Positions 8,042-16,713 of a stretch of 64,000 nucleotides of DNA are shown here, piece by piece (position 1 is the first letter of the stretch; each line of letters starts with the position of its first letter). Origin of the DNA: an uncultured Acidobacteriota bacterium (GTDB taxonomy: Bacteria > Acidobacteriota > Thermoanaerobaculia > Gp7-AA8); the NCBI GenBank assembly GCA_937870635.1, contig CALMZP010000044.1, positions 49,417 through 113,416 on the forward strand, given 5' to 3'. The translations under genes were made by a program, and so were the position numbers. The notes under the pieces were generated by a model. The model did no database searches and was not told where the DNA came from. It was given only the letters and a program-made list of their open reading frames with translations.

Positions 8042-10623
8042 CTCGGAAAACTCGGCGAATAGAGGACCGCGTTGAGAAACAGCGGCAGGGTCCCGCGCCA
8101 GAAAAGCCGGAAGTGCGGTTCGTCCGCGAAGGTGATCACGCTGCCGCGTCCCACCGGTTCAGCGATGAGATAAGCGGATCCCGCGATGCGCTCGATCGAC
8201 TCGGGCCATGCAACGCCGGAGACCAGCGGCTCTTCCTGCGCGACCGTGACGATGTTGTCTACGCGATGCGACACGGGCAGATGCGCCGATGATCCCTCGA
8301 TCAGGACGGCGGGAGCCCGAGGCACACCGTAGGTGAGATACGACCGCTCGTTCATGGTGGTCTTGAACGCGGAGCCCGGTACGCGGAAATCGTTGTAGCG
8401 CTGGTCCGGGGTCTCCGCCTGCGATTCCTCGGAGGCCGGATCTCCCGCCTCGGCTTCTCCCGATTTGCCGACTTTGGGCGGTTCCCACGGTTTCACCTTC
8501 GAGATCGCCACGTCTTTGTGTCGAAGGAACGCGCTCGCTCCTTTCACGGCGACGAGCGTGCCTCCCCCGTTCAGCCAGACCTTGAGCTTCTCGACCTCGC
8601 GCTTGCGGATGCGGTCCGTGTAGTTGCCGTCAGGAAGAACGATCACGTTGTACTTCTGCAGGTCGACGGAGCCGAGCGCGTCGAGGCTGATCGTGGTGTG
8701 CGGAACCGGCGTGTCGACATCCAGGGTGTGCCAGAGCATCCCGTAGGACGTCGAGCCGGTGCCCGGACCGCCGACGAGCGCGATCTTGGGCTCGCGGACG
8801 AATCTGATCTTCTCCGATCCGAACGTCGTGCCGCCGATCCAGCCCGACTCGAGGGGCACGAGCGATACTCCGGTCTCGCGCACGATCGCGGGGAGAACCT
8901 GATCGACTTCAGGATTGTTGCCCTTGAGAATCACGATGCTGCCCCGAGGGTGTGTCTGCTCGCCGAACGCGAGGTCGCCGTGGGCGACGTTGAAACGAAC
9001 GTCGTGTCGGACCAGGCGGCCCGCGAATCGGTAGACATTCGGATCGAGGCCGCTGACGAGGTACCCGTAGGACGCAGCGGTGAACGGAGCGACTGGCGGA
9101 GGAGCCCACGCAGCGAGCTGTCCGGGGATCGAAGCGCTGGTCACGTACGTCTCGACGTTCATGGCCAGAGGCATGGACCACGTCGTGAGATCGTAGAAGT
9201 CATCGGGCTCGTCGGCTTCCGCTTTGGATCGCTGCTCGTCGAGAAAGGTCGTGTGCAGCTCCGCGTCGCGTTCGAGAAGGGTCTGCACGAGGCCGCCCAG
9301 CGGCTGGCGGGTGGAGATGACGGCCGTCCCGGCGGGGAACGAACGGCTCTCCTGCGCATCGCGATCGAGACGCGTTGCGCGGATCGTTGCCGGCGCGCTC
9401 AGCATTCCGAGGCGGATGCCCTGGCGCAGGAGTGTTTCGACGAGAGTCGTGTAGTTCGGTGATCCGGGAAGGACGAGATATGTGCTGCGCGGCCCTTCGA
9501 GATGCACGCGCATCGCTCCATATGTGTACTGGAGCAGTGCATCGCGATGCTCGGCAGCGGTGGCCACGGTCGTCATCGCCGTCGTGTAGTGACGATCGAT
9601 ACGGTCGCGCAGCGTCAGGCGCGTTCCATCCTCGCGCTCGATCACCACGCCGGCGCGTCCGTGGCCGGCCATCTCGTACGTCATTCCGATGGCGCCGTGC
9701 AGCGAAGGCCATGCATCGCCGTAGCCTGGATAGAAGAGGTCGAAGCGCTCGCCGACGAAGAACGGCCATCCTCTACTCGAGAACTCGGTCGCATTGGCGC
9801 GGCCGAAGAGCTCCAGCCACTTCTCCACTTCGCGGGGGAGGTTCGTATTGATCGGCTTGGCGTCCGGCGGGAAAAAGTACGACGACTGGTAGCTCATCTC
9901 GTGGAAGTCGACGTAGACCTGCGGGTTCCACTCGCGATACTTCGCGACGCGTGCGCGGGTTTCGCGCTGCGACATCCACGTCCAGTCGCGGTTCATGTCG
10001 ATGAGGTAGTGGTTGTATCGGCCGCCCGGCCAGGGTTCCGTGTGCTCGAACGCGTCCGGATTCGGATTGGGCTCACGTCCGCGCGTTCGGCGGAACCACT
10101 CCACGTATCGCTCGCGTCCGTCCGGGTTCTGGAGAGGATCGACGAGAAGGACGAGCTCGTCGCGCATCCGCGACGACGAATCCTGAAGGAGAGCGTGAGC
10201 GACGCGCATCGCCGCTTCTGCCGATGACGATTCGTTCCCGTGCACTCCGAACGCGAGCCAGACGACGGCCGGCGTCGTGCGGGCGATCTCCGCGGCGCGG
10301 GCAGGGTCGGTGGCGTCGGCCTGGACCAGCGCGCCGAGATTGGCGCGAACGGCGTCGAGTTTCGCGCGATTCGCGGGCGAGGTGATCGTCGCGAGCACGA
10401 GCGGCCGACCTTCGTACGTCTCCCCGATGGTCTCGATCGACATGAGGTCCGATCGCCGGGCCAGCTCGCGAAAGTAGTCGACGATCCGGTGATGCGGTGT
10501 GAATCGCTCACCGAGCGGATAGCCCAGAAATTCGTCCGGCGTGGGGATGGACTGCTGCGCGCTTCCGGCCGTCGCCCAGATGAGAAGGGCCGCCACGGTG
10601 GCGAGTCGGCGAACCACGATCAT
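8038..10623 (-). CDS. Secreted M14-family zinc carboxypeptidase
   Basis: An 861-residue exported peptidase. The signal peptide ends near residue 23 (GSAQQ). The zinc site is visible as His128 and Glu131 in FGVHGNESS and His241 in VDFHEMS, with NPDGRERY and DMNRDW in between; the catalytic Glu probably lies in GMTYEMAGH. The C-terminal half holds a class-I-amidotransferase-like Rossmann region common in large acidobacterial and Bacteroidetes M14 proteins (around VDLQKYNVIVLPDGNY). A TACAAT at 10649-10644 and GAGGTG five bases before the ATG form a normal promoter and ribosome site. Confidence 0.9.
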   Translation of the reverse strand: MIVVRRLATVAALLIWATAGSAQQSIPTPDEFLGYPLGERFTPHHRIVDYFRELARRSDLMSIETIGETYEGRPLVLATITSPANRAKLDAVRANLGALVQADATDPARAAEIARTTPAVVWLAFGVHGNESSSAEAAMRVAHALLQDSSSRMRDELVLLVDPLQNPDGRERYVEWFRRTRGREPNPNPDAFEHTEPWPGGRYNHYLIDMNRDWTWMSQRETRARVAKYREWNPQVYVDFHEMSYQSSYFFPPDAKPINTNLPREVEKWLELFGRANATEFSSRGWPFFVGERFDLFYPGYGDAWPSLHGAIGMTYEMAGHGRAGVVIEREDGTRLTLRDRIDRHYTTAMTTVATAAEHRDALLQYTYGAMRVHLEGPRSTYLVLPGSPNYTTLVETLLRQGIRLGMLSAPATIRATRLDRDAQESRSFPAGTAVISTRQPLGGLVQTLLERDAELHTTFLDEQRSKAEADEPDDFYDLTTWSMPLAMNVETYVTSASIPGQLAAWAPPPVAPFTAASYGYLVSGLDPNVYRFAGRLVRHDVRFNVAHGDLAFGEQTHPRGSIVILKGNNPEVDQVLPAIVRETGVSLVPLESGWIGGTTFGSEKIRFVREPKIALVGGPGTGSTSYGMLWHTLDVDTPVPHTTISLDALGSVDLQKYNVIVLPDGNYTDRIRKREVEKLKVWLNGGGTLVAVKGASAFLRHKDVAISKVKPWEPPKVGKSGEAEAGDPASEESQAETPDQRYNDFRVPGSAFKTTMNERSYLTYGVPRAPAVLIEGSSAHLPVSHRVDNIVTVAQEEPLVSGVAWPESIERIAGSAYLIAEPVGRGSVITFADEPHFRLFWRGTLPLFLNAVLYSPSFPR

Positions 10624-10670
10624 TCATTCACCTCGAGTGGTGGATTGTATGTGTCATCCTCCGCCCCGTC

Positions 10671-10997
10671 ATGTCCAACACCATGCCGTGGGTCGCTCTC
10701 GTCATTGCCGGACTGCTCGAAGTCTGCTGGGCTGTCGGCCTCAAGTACACGGACGGATTTCGCAGGCCGGCGCCATCCATCCTCGTCATCCTGGCGATTG
10801 CGGCGAGCATGTTCCTCCTCAGCTGGGCCGCGCGAACGCTCCCGATCGGCACCGCCTACGCAGTCTGGGTCGGCATTGGCGCACTCGGCGCCGCGATCCT
10901 CGGCGCCATCCTGTTCAAGGAGCCGGTCACGGCGATGAGGCTCGTGTTCCTGGCGATGCTCGTGGCGTCGATCATGGGGTTGAAAGTGACGGGATGA
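10671..10997 (+). CDS. gdx: Guanidinium exporter of the SMR family (Gdx/SugE)
   Basis: A 108-residue, four-helix small multidrug resistance protein. EVCWAVGLKYTDGF (with the essential Glu17) and LPIGTAYAVWVGIGALGA match the Gdx subtype, which exports guanidinium by proton exchange as a dual-topology dimer. Only 47 bases separate it from the divergent peptidase gene, too short for a full guanidine riboswitch, and none is seen. It is followed by a repeat cluster. Confidence 0.93.
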   Translation: MSNTMPWVALVIAGLLEVCWAVGLKYTDGFRRPAPSILVILAIAASMFLLSWAARTLPIGTAYAVWVGIGALGAAILGAILFKEPVTAMRLVFLAMLVASIMGLKVTG

Positions 10998-11003
10998 GCG
11001 GTA

Positions 11004-11044
11004 ACCGTTAACCGTTAACCGTTAACCGTTAACCGTTAACCGTC
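11004..11044. repeat. AACCGTT heptamer tandem array (family E)
   Basis: The 7-base unit AACCGTT is repeated 5.9 times without error. A degenerate inverse text (ACGGATAACGGTGAACG) lies at 11170-11186, so the array and its partner bracket the GC hairpin at 11078-11154 as an outer stem. Confidence 0.92.
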
Positions 11045-11077
11045 GAAGAACGTATCGCCTTCGGCAGTCGCGTCAAA

Positions 11078-11154
11078 GTGGAGACGCGGGCGATCTCGCC
11101 CGCGGGACAGTCACGCCGGCCCGCAACCCGCGGGCGCGATCGCCCGCGTCTCCA
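11078..11154. repeat. Composite GC palindrome hairpin between convergent genes (family A)
   Basis: The left arm (11078-11107) and right arm (11128-11154) are inverted copies of GTGGAG-A-CGCGGGCGA-TC-TCGCCCGCG, each arm itself a palindrome. It lies between the converging gdx and response-regulator genes, so bidirectional termination is plausible. A near-identical structure is at 57602-57676. Confidence 0.85.
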
Positions 11155-11193
11155 CCAGGCAGCGGACTCACGGATAACGGTGAACGCCTACCG

Positions 11194-12603
11194 TCAGAGC
11201 TCCGGGACTGCAATCTCGTCTTCCACTCCCGCCGACGAGCGCGTGTGGATCCCGAGGCGCTTCATCATCTCGTTGAGGGTGGAGGGCTTGAGCTGGAGGA
11301 GCTCGGCGGCGCGCTTCTGTACGCCATTGGAGAGCTCGAGCGACTGCAGAATCATGGCGCGCTCGTACCGTGAGACGGCGTCCTTGAGTGAGAGGCCTTC
11401 CGCCGGAACGATCATCGAGGGCTGATCGGTGTTGACCGGATAGCGCAGGTATTCGGGCATGAGCTCAGGCGTGATGCGATCGCCGGTGCAGAGGACGACA
11501 GCACGCTCGATCGTATTCTCGAGCTCGCGCACGTTACCCGGCCAGGAGTGATCGAGGAGAAGCCGCATCGCATCGGGCGTCACCTCGCGGACCTTGCGCT
11601 TGTTTTCCTCCGCGTACTTTTCGAGGAAGTGGCTGACGAGCAGCGGAATGTCTTCGCGGCGGCGGCGCAGCGGCGGGAGATTGATTGTGATGACGTTGAG
11701 CCGGTAGAAGAGATCCTCGCGGAACAGCTTGTCCGCCATCAGCTTGGTGAGATCTGCATTGGTGGCGGCGATGATGCGCACGTCGACCTTGATGGTGTCG
11801 ACGGAACCGAGCCGCATGAATTCCTTTTCCTGGATGACGCGAAGAAGCTTTGCCTGTGTTTCCAGATTGATGTTCCCGATCTCGTCGAGGAAGATCGATC
11901 CGGCGTCGGCGACTTCGAAAAGGCCTCGCTTCGTGGCGATCGCGCCGGTGAAAGCGCCCTTCATGTGCCCGAAGAGGCTCGACTCGAGAAGCTCGGGCGG
12001 AAGCGAACCGGAGTTGACGGTGACGAATGCGTTGCGGGCGCGCGGACTGGCGTGGTGAATCGCTTTGGCGACGAGCTCTTTGCCGGTTCCCGACTCGCCC
12101 TGAATGAGGATGTTCGAGCGCGACGGCGCGGCGAGGCGAACGAGGTCGAACACCTTCCGCATCACTTCGCTCTTGCCGATGATGTTCGAGAACGAGAACT
12201 TCTCGGAGAGCTCCGCCTTGAGACGCTCGTTCTCGGTGGTGAGCCTGCGCTGCTCGAGCGCCTTGTTCACGGTGAGGATGACTTCTTCGTTCTTGAACGG
12301 CTTGGGGATGTAGTGGAAGGCGCCGTGCTTCATCGCCTCGATCGCGCCGTCGATGGACGAGAAGGCGGTGATGATGATGACCGGCAGGTCGGGGTTCGAG
12401 ATCCGGACCGAGCGCAGCGTGTCGATGCCGCTGATCCCCGGCAGCATGATGTCGAGGATCATGAGGTCGACCTCCTCGCTGTCGAGAAGGTTCAGGGCCT
12501 CCTCGCCGCTCGAGGCGGAAACGACGTCGAAGCCCTCCCTGCGGAGGACGACGTCGAGGACGTCCCGGAGGACTTCCTCATCATCGACGATCAGAATTCT
12601 CAT
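11194..12603 (-). CDS. Sigma-54-dependent response regulator (NtrC family)
   Basis: A 469-residue regulator that activates sigma-54 promoters after phosphorylation. The start is placed at MRILIVDDEE because earlier ATGs lie in the kinase gene and give a non-protein-like extension. The receiver domain covers residues 1-115 with the phospho-Asp in LMILDIMLPG; the AAA+ domain has GESGTGKE (Walker A), GAFTGA (sigma-54 contact) and SIFLDEIGN (Walker B); the Fis-type helix-turn-helix ends the protein (KRAAELLQLKPSTLNEMM). It starts 7 bases after the stop of its sensor kinase. Confidence 0.94.
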   Translation of the reverse strand: MRILIVDDEEVLRDVLDVVLRREGFDVVSASSGEEALNLLDSEEVDLMILDIMLPGISGIDTLRSVRISNPDLPVIIITAFSSIDGAIEAMKHGAFHYIPKPFKNEEVILTVNKALEQRRLTTENERLKAELSEKFSFSNIIGKSEVMRKVFDLVRLAAPSRSNILIQGESGTGKELVAKAIHHASPRARNAFVTVNSGSLPPELLESSLFGHMKGAFTGAIATKRGLFEVADAGSIFLDEIGNINLETQAKLLRVIQEKEFMRLGSVDTIKVDVRIIAATNADLTKLMADKLFREDLFYRLNVITINLPPLRRRREDIPLLVSHFLEKYAEENKRKVREVTPDAMRLLLDHSWPGNVRELENTIERAVVLCTGDRITPELMPEYLRYPVNTDQPSMIVPAEGLSLKDAVSRYERAMILQSLELSNGVQKRAAELLQLKPSTLNEMMKRLGIHTRSSAGVEDEIAVPEL

Positions 12604-12610
12604 CTGGATG

Positions 12611-15388
12611 TCATCCCGACCCCAGCGACGATACGTCGCTGCCGCTCGGCATGACATCACGACCTACCTGCAGCCGGGGCAAAGAAACCGAAAACTCGGC
12701 GCCGCTGCCCGGAACGTTCCGGACCGTGATCTCGCCGTCCGACGCGTGGATGATGCGCCGGCTGATCGCGAGTCCCAGTCCCGTTCCACCCTGTCCACGC
12801 TTCGTCGTCACCAGCGGTTCAAAGATGCGGTCGAGGAGCTCGGCCTTGATCCCGCCGCCGTCATCCCGAACTTTGATCACGGCGCGCTCCCCCTCCTCTT
12901 CGACGTCGATCCAGATGTTGCCACGTTCGGCAACGGCATCGCGTGCGTTGAGCAGGATGTTGGTCAGAACCTGCTGCAGATCGTGAAAGTTCCCGCGGAC
13001 GAAAAGCGCCGGCATCGGCGCGGCGTGGACGCTGATCTTCTTGGCGGTAAGCAGGTCCTCATGAAGGGCGATCGTGGTCGTGACCAGCTCAGGGACGCTC
13101 ACCAGCTCGCGGGAGGACGGCCGGTTCGCGATCAGGTCCAGGAGGCTGTTCACAAGATGGGAGGCACGGAAGGATTGCTGCTCCATCTTCTTGAGCAGCT
13201 TGTATTTAGGATCCTCGGGAGAGGTGTCCGAAAGAAGGAGCTGCGCGTAGGACGAGATGCCCGTGAGGGGCGTGTTGACCTCGTGGGCCACGCCCGCGGC
13301 CAGAAGCCCGAGAGAGGCCAGCCGCTCTTTGTCCTGCAGCTCGCGCTCGAGACGGACACGCTCGGAGATGTCGCCGATGACCAGCACCCGGGCCCCGTCG
13401 GCAACATCGCCCGCGGCCAGAGGGCTGATCGTGACGGTGACCTCTTTTTCGACACCCTTGCGCGTGACGAAACTGGTCGTGAGCGAGCGGCCATCGGAGC
13501 GGCGAAGCTCGTCGAATGGCGGGAAGAGGCTGGCGATCGGTTCGTCTTCGTGCTCGGCGTCGACGAGCTCCCAGAACGCCCGGTTCGCGGTGAGCACGGT
13601 GCCGTCGCTGGCCACGACTGCGATCGCCGACGACGAGGACTCGATGATGTTCTCGTTGTACTCCTTCAGGGCGCGGATCTCGTCGAGCTGCCGGCGCAGA
13701 CGGCTGTACAGGCGGGAGTTTTCGATCGCCAGCGCGACCGGTGCCGTCAGGGAACCGAGCAGCGAGAGGTCGTCGCGCGACAGCGGCTCTTCACCGCGCT
13801 TGGTGCCGAGAATGAGGAGACCCTGCAGCTCGCCGCGGTTGCGAAGGGCAAAGACATATCGATACCCGGCCTTCAGGAGCTGCCACGGCAGCTCCGTCGC
13901 ATCGGGGAGGCGCGGATCGGTCAGCACGAGCGGACCTTCGCGCGGCATCGCACCGAAATCTGCCGGCGCGACGCGGCGCGGTACTCCCTGCTCCGGCTGA
14001 TAGATGAGCAGTGACGTGCCGTCGCGCGTGAAGAGATTCATCTTCTCGACGTGCAGCGTCGCGCGCAGGCGCTCGCGCATCATCGAGATCAGCTCATGGA
14101 CGTCGTGGAAGCTGGCCAGCTCCTGCGCGAAGTCCGCCATCGTCCGGCGGTGGCGATAGCTCTCCCGATAGAGGAACATCTCGATCACTGACTCGATGCG
14201 CCCCTTGACCGGAATGAGGACGCCGGCGATCAGCAGGCCCGATGCGAACGCGAGGAAGTTCCGCTCCATCGCCGATCGCTCTTCGATGACGCGCGAGAGG
14301 ATCAGGTTCACCGTCGAGAACGCGATCATGCCGAAGACGAACGTGACCGAGTACGCGAGCGTCTCCTTGATCACCACCTCGACGTCCCACAGCTTGTAGC
14401 GCAGGATCGATACCGCGAAAGCGAGAGGAATCAGCGCCAGCGGCAGGATCGAGATCGTCGAGTACACGGGCCCGACGTAGCCCTTGATCAGGTACGGGAT
14501 GATGTAGATCGCCAGGAATGGCAGGAAGCCGAGCGCCGTGCCTAGGTAGATCCACTTGATCTGTTTCTTGCCGACCGGTGCCGCGGTGCGATACGTGAAG
14601 GCCAGCGCCACCATCGCCAGCGTGAAATAGAGACCGAAATCGAAGATCTCCCACTTCTGAATGATCTCGAACGACCGCTGCGGAGTTGCCACCGCGATGG
14701 CGTTGTTGAACACCAGTAGATCGAGATTCCACAACGCCAGAAACGCCGGCGGCAGGTACATCGCCGCGATCGCCAGCCGGTTCTTCAGGATCGGCCGCGG
14801 GAAGAGCAGGAAGAAGTGCAGAGCGAGCGGCGGAAGGAAAATCCGCGCGAACTCCTCCGTCATCTGCAGGACCTTGTAACTCCAGTCGATGTCTCCCGCC
14901 GGCGTGTACACGTAGACGACGAAGGAGAGCAGCGTCACGAAATAGAACAGCGTGCTCTCCCTCGTGTCCCCACGGAACAACGTGAAGAGGCCGATGGCGA
15001 GATAGAGAAAACCGATGAAGCTGAGAATCAGGTAGGGGTAATCGACCTTCTCCGCAGGCGCGCGGTATTGAATCGTCCGCGTCTCGCTGCCGCGCGCGAT
15101 CACCATCGGAACGGTGCCCGACCGGCGGAGCGTTTCGCGCAGACCTCGTACTTCCGTACTCGGCGTATCCCCGATCACCCAGATGCGGTCGGCGGCGCGG
15201 AGACCGGCCTTCTCCGCTTCACTGCCAGGGTCGACGCTCTGCACCACGATGATGCCGTTCGACCGCGTCGACTTGAAGTCGAGCCGCTCGAACGACGACC
15301 GCTTTCTCTGGAACGAGGTGAACGCACCGATGACCACCACCACCGTGACGAGGCTGATCAGGACCTTCGTGAGGAGAGAGCGGCTCAT
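12611..15388 (-). CDS. PDZ-containing multi-pass sensor histidine kinase
   Basis: A 925-residue membrane kinase paired with the downstream sigma-54 regulator. In order: first membrane helix (residues 7-24), an external PDZ domain (about 35-105, SVDPGSEAEKAGLRAADRIW), a bundle of about eight membrane helices (118-395), a GAF-like domain (about 420-560), a PAS domain (580-680), HisKA with the phospho-acceptor His702 in HEVNTPLTG, and HATPase with NILLNARDAV and GGTGLGLA. A PDZ ahead of the helix bundle suggests sensing of peptide or protein C-termini outside the membrane; that is inference. Confidence 0.9.
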   Translation of the reverse strand: MSRSLLTKVLISLVTVVVVIGAFTSFQRKRSSFERLDFKSTRSNGIIVVQSVDPGSEAEKAGLRAADRIWVIGDTPSTEVRGLRETLRRSGTVPMVIARGSETRTIQYRAPAEKVDYPYLILSFIGFLYLAIGLFTLFRGDTRESTLFYFVTLLSFVVYVYTPAGDIDWSYKVLQMTEEFARIFLPPLALHFFLLFPRPILKNRLAIAAMYLPPAFLALWNLDLLVFNNAIAVATPQRSFEIIQKWEIFDFGLYFTLAMVALAFTYRTAAPVGKKQIKWIYLGTALGFLPFLAIYIIPYLIKGYVGPVYSTISILPLALIPLAFAVSILRYKLWDVEVVIKETLAYSVTFVFGMIAFSTVNLILSRVIEERSAMERNFLAFASGLLIAGVLIPVKGRIESVIEMFLYRESYRHRRTMADFAQELASFHDVHELISMMRERLRATLHVEKMNLFTRDGTSLLIYQPEQGVPRRVAPADFGAMPREGPLVLTDPRLPDATELPWQLLKAGYRYVFALRNRGELQGLLILGTKRGEEPLSRDDLSLLGSLTAPVALAIENSRLYSRLRRQLDEIRALKEYNENIIESSSSAIAVVASDGTVLTANRAFWELVDAEHEDEPIASLFPPFDELRRSDGRSLTTSFVTRKGVEKEVTVTISPLAAGDVADGARVLVIGDISERVRLERELQDKERLASLGLLAAGVAHEVNTPLTGISSYAQLLLSDTSPEDPKYKLLKKMEQQSFRASHLVNSLLDLIANRPSSRELVSVPELVTTTIALHEDLLTAKKISVHAAPMPALFVRGNFHDLQQVLTNILLNARDAVAERGNIWIDVEEEGERAVIKVRDDGGGIKAELLDRIFEPLVTTKRGQGGTGLGLAISRRIIHASDGEITVRNVPGSGAEFSVSLPRLQVGRDVMPSGSDVSSLGSG

Positions 15389-15530
15389 CGGGACCGGCAG
15401 GGGTTATTCAACGCAGGTGCCGCGGCAAAAACCGGCCTAACTCATTGAGTCGAAACACTCAGGGTTCGCCGCCACGTGACGCAGCTCTCACTCCTGTTAC
15501 AAACGATTGAATTCTTCCGCCATATCCTTG

Positions 15531-15799
15531 AAGTGCTGGGTGCTGAGTGCTCGGTGCGGGGTGCTCATGTCATCCCGAGCGTGAGCGAGGGACCCGGGGT
15601 GCGGGCGGCAAGATGATCGATCTTTGTGCCCCCGCGATCACGTCATCCTGAGTCGGCGAAGCGCGGCGAAGGACCTCAACATACGAAAGTTTGGCATCGT
15701 GAGGTCCTTCGGCGTCTCCGCGCCAGGATGACGTGGTCACGGACATCTTCTCCATCGCACACAGCACTAAGCACTAAGCACTACGCACTAAGCACTACG
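15531..15799. repeat. Nested repeat element: family C arms around family B hairpins
   Basis: Outer arms are AAGTGCTGGGTGCTGAGTGC (from 15531) and ACAGCACTAAGCACTAAGCA (from 15761) and can pair. Inside are one copy of CATCCCGAGCGTGAGCGAGG (15571-15590) and a long hairpin 15639-15736 whose arms contain GTCATCCTGAG...CGAAGGACCTC and GAGGTCCTTCG...CAGGATGAC. This fills most of the 412-base gap between two minus-strand genes; no gene is seen in the gap. Confidence 0.8.
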
Positions 15800-15801
15800 G
15801 G

Positions 15802-16641
15802 TCAGACAACCGGAAAACGACAGACGTCCCGAAGCAGACAGACCTCGCAATTTTCCCTGCGCCGTTTCCGGCTGCACAGGTCGAGGATGCCGAGGCGGCA
15901 AATCGCGAAATCGTAGCGGACCGGATCGGAGGGGTCGAACAAGGCGAGGCCGTCCGTCACCTCGCGCGCCGCTTTCCAGTCGGGGGTGCGCCTTCCGCTC
16001 AGCCCCAGGAACGTCGCGATGCGATGGACGTGGGTGTCGAGGGGAACGACGAGCTTCGCCGGATCGACAAAGCTCCAGATCCCGAGATCCGGCGAGGTCC
16101 GGCGAACCATCCATCGAAGAAAGAGGTTCATCCGCTTGCAGGCACTGCCGTCGGCAGGCGACGTCAATAGATAGTGAACCCCCGACGGCGCGAGCGCCTC
16201 CACGAAACGCGTGAGAGAAGGACCGATGTCGGCGTCGCGGGCGTCGTAACACGTTTCGAAGAGTGCCCCCAGCGATCCATGACTTCGCACGGCGGCCGCC
16301 ATGCACGCCAACAGATCGAGCAGCTCGGGCGTCTTCTGGAAGCGATGCGTGAAGCCGGCGAACCGCTCCCCCCCCTCTGCCCGCTCGAAGTTCGACAGAT
16401 ACGCGAACGGCGAGGGCGACATCCTGTCCAGAAGTCCGCCGGCGTTGGCCACCACGATGTCCGCCCGCCCGTAGGCGAAGGCGGCAGCGAGGAGCCCGGC
16501 GACCTCCTGATCGCGCGGGTCGGAGTACCGCAGCACGAGCTCGAGCGGATCGGGAGAAATCGTCGAGACGTCGAACGTCGCCACGAGGTGGTCGAGCCTC
16601 TCCCGGAGGAGTTGCTGCCGCAGGGGGCGCGTTCGTGCCAT
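15802..16641 (-). CDS. TIGR02757/DUF2400 family protein
   Basis: A 279-residue conserved protein of unknown function. Family blocks are SDPRDQEVAGLLAAAFAYGR near residues 40-60, LNRMSPSP-like LDRMSPSPFAYL, ACKRMNLFLRWMVRR and PLDTHVHRIATFLGL, followed by a cysteine cluster at the end (ICRLGILDLCSRKRR, CEVCLLRDVC) that resembles the Fe-S loop of HhH-GPD DNA glycosylases. The overall pattern suggests a helix-hairpin-helix glycosylase-like fold; activity is unknown. The stop codon is 3 bases from the repeat element. Confidence 0.88.
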   Translation of the reverse strand: MARTRPLRQQLLRERLDHLVATFDVSTISPDPLELVLRYSDPRDQEVAGLLAAAFAYGRADIVVANAGGLLDRMSPSPFAYLSNFERAEGGERFAGFTHRFQKTPELLDLLACMAAAVRSHGSLGALFETCYDARDADIGPSLTRFVEALAPSGVHYLLTSPADGSACKRMNLFLRWMVRRTSPDLGIWSFVDPAKLVVPLDTHVHRIATFLGLSGRRTPDWKAAREVTDGLALFDPSDPVRYDFAICRLGILDLCSRKRRRENCEVCLLRDVCRFPVV

Positions 16642-16713
16642 CGTGAGGGAGTAAAGTACCGCCGAACCCGCGGCATTCCGAGCCGTCTCAACGAGTAAAC
16701 CTAGGAGGCCCTG

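Noticed and set aside
10624..10670. Guanidine riboswitch before the Gdx gene
   Set aside because: The 47-base spacer is too short and lacks the ACGR-type or pseudoknot motifs.
11004..11044. CRISPR array or origin iterons
   Set aside because: Units are 7 bases with no spacers, and there is no Cas, DnaA or Rep gene near.
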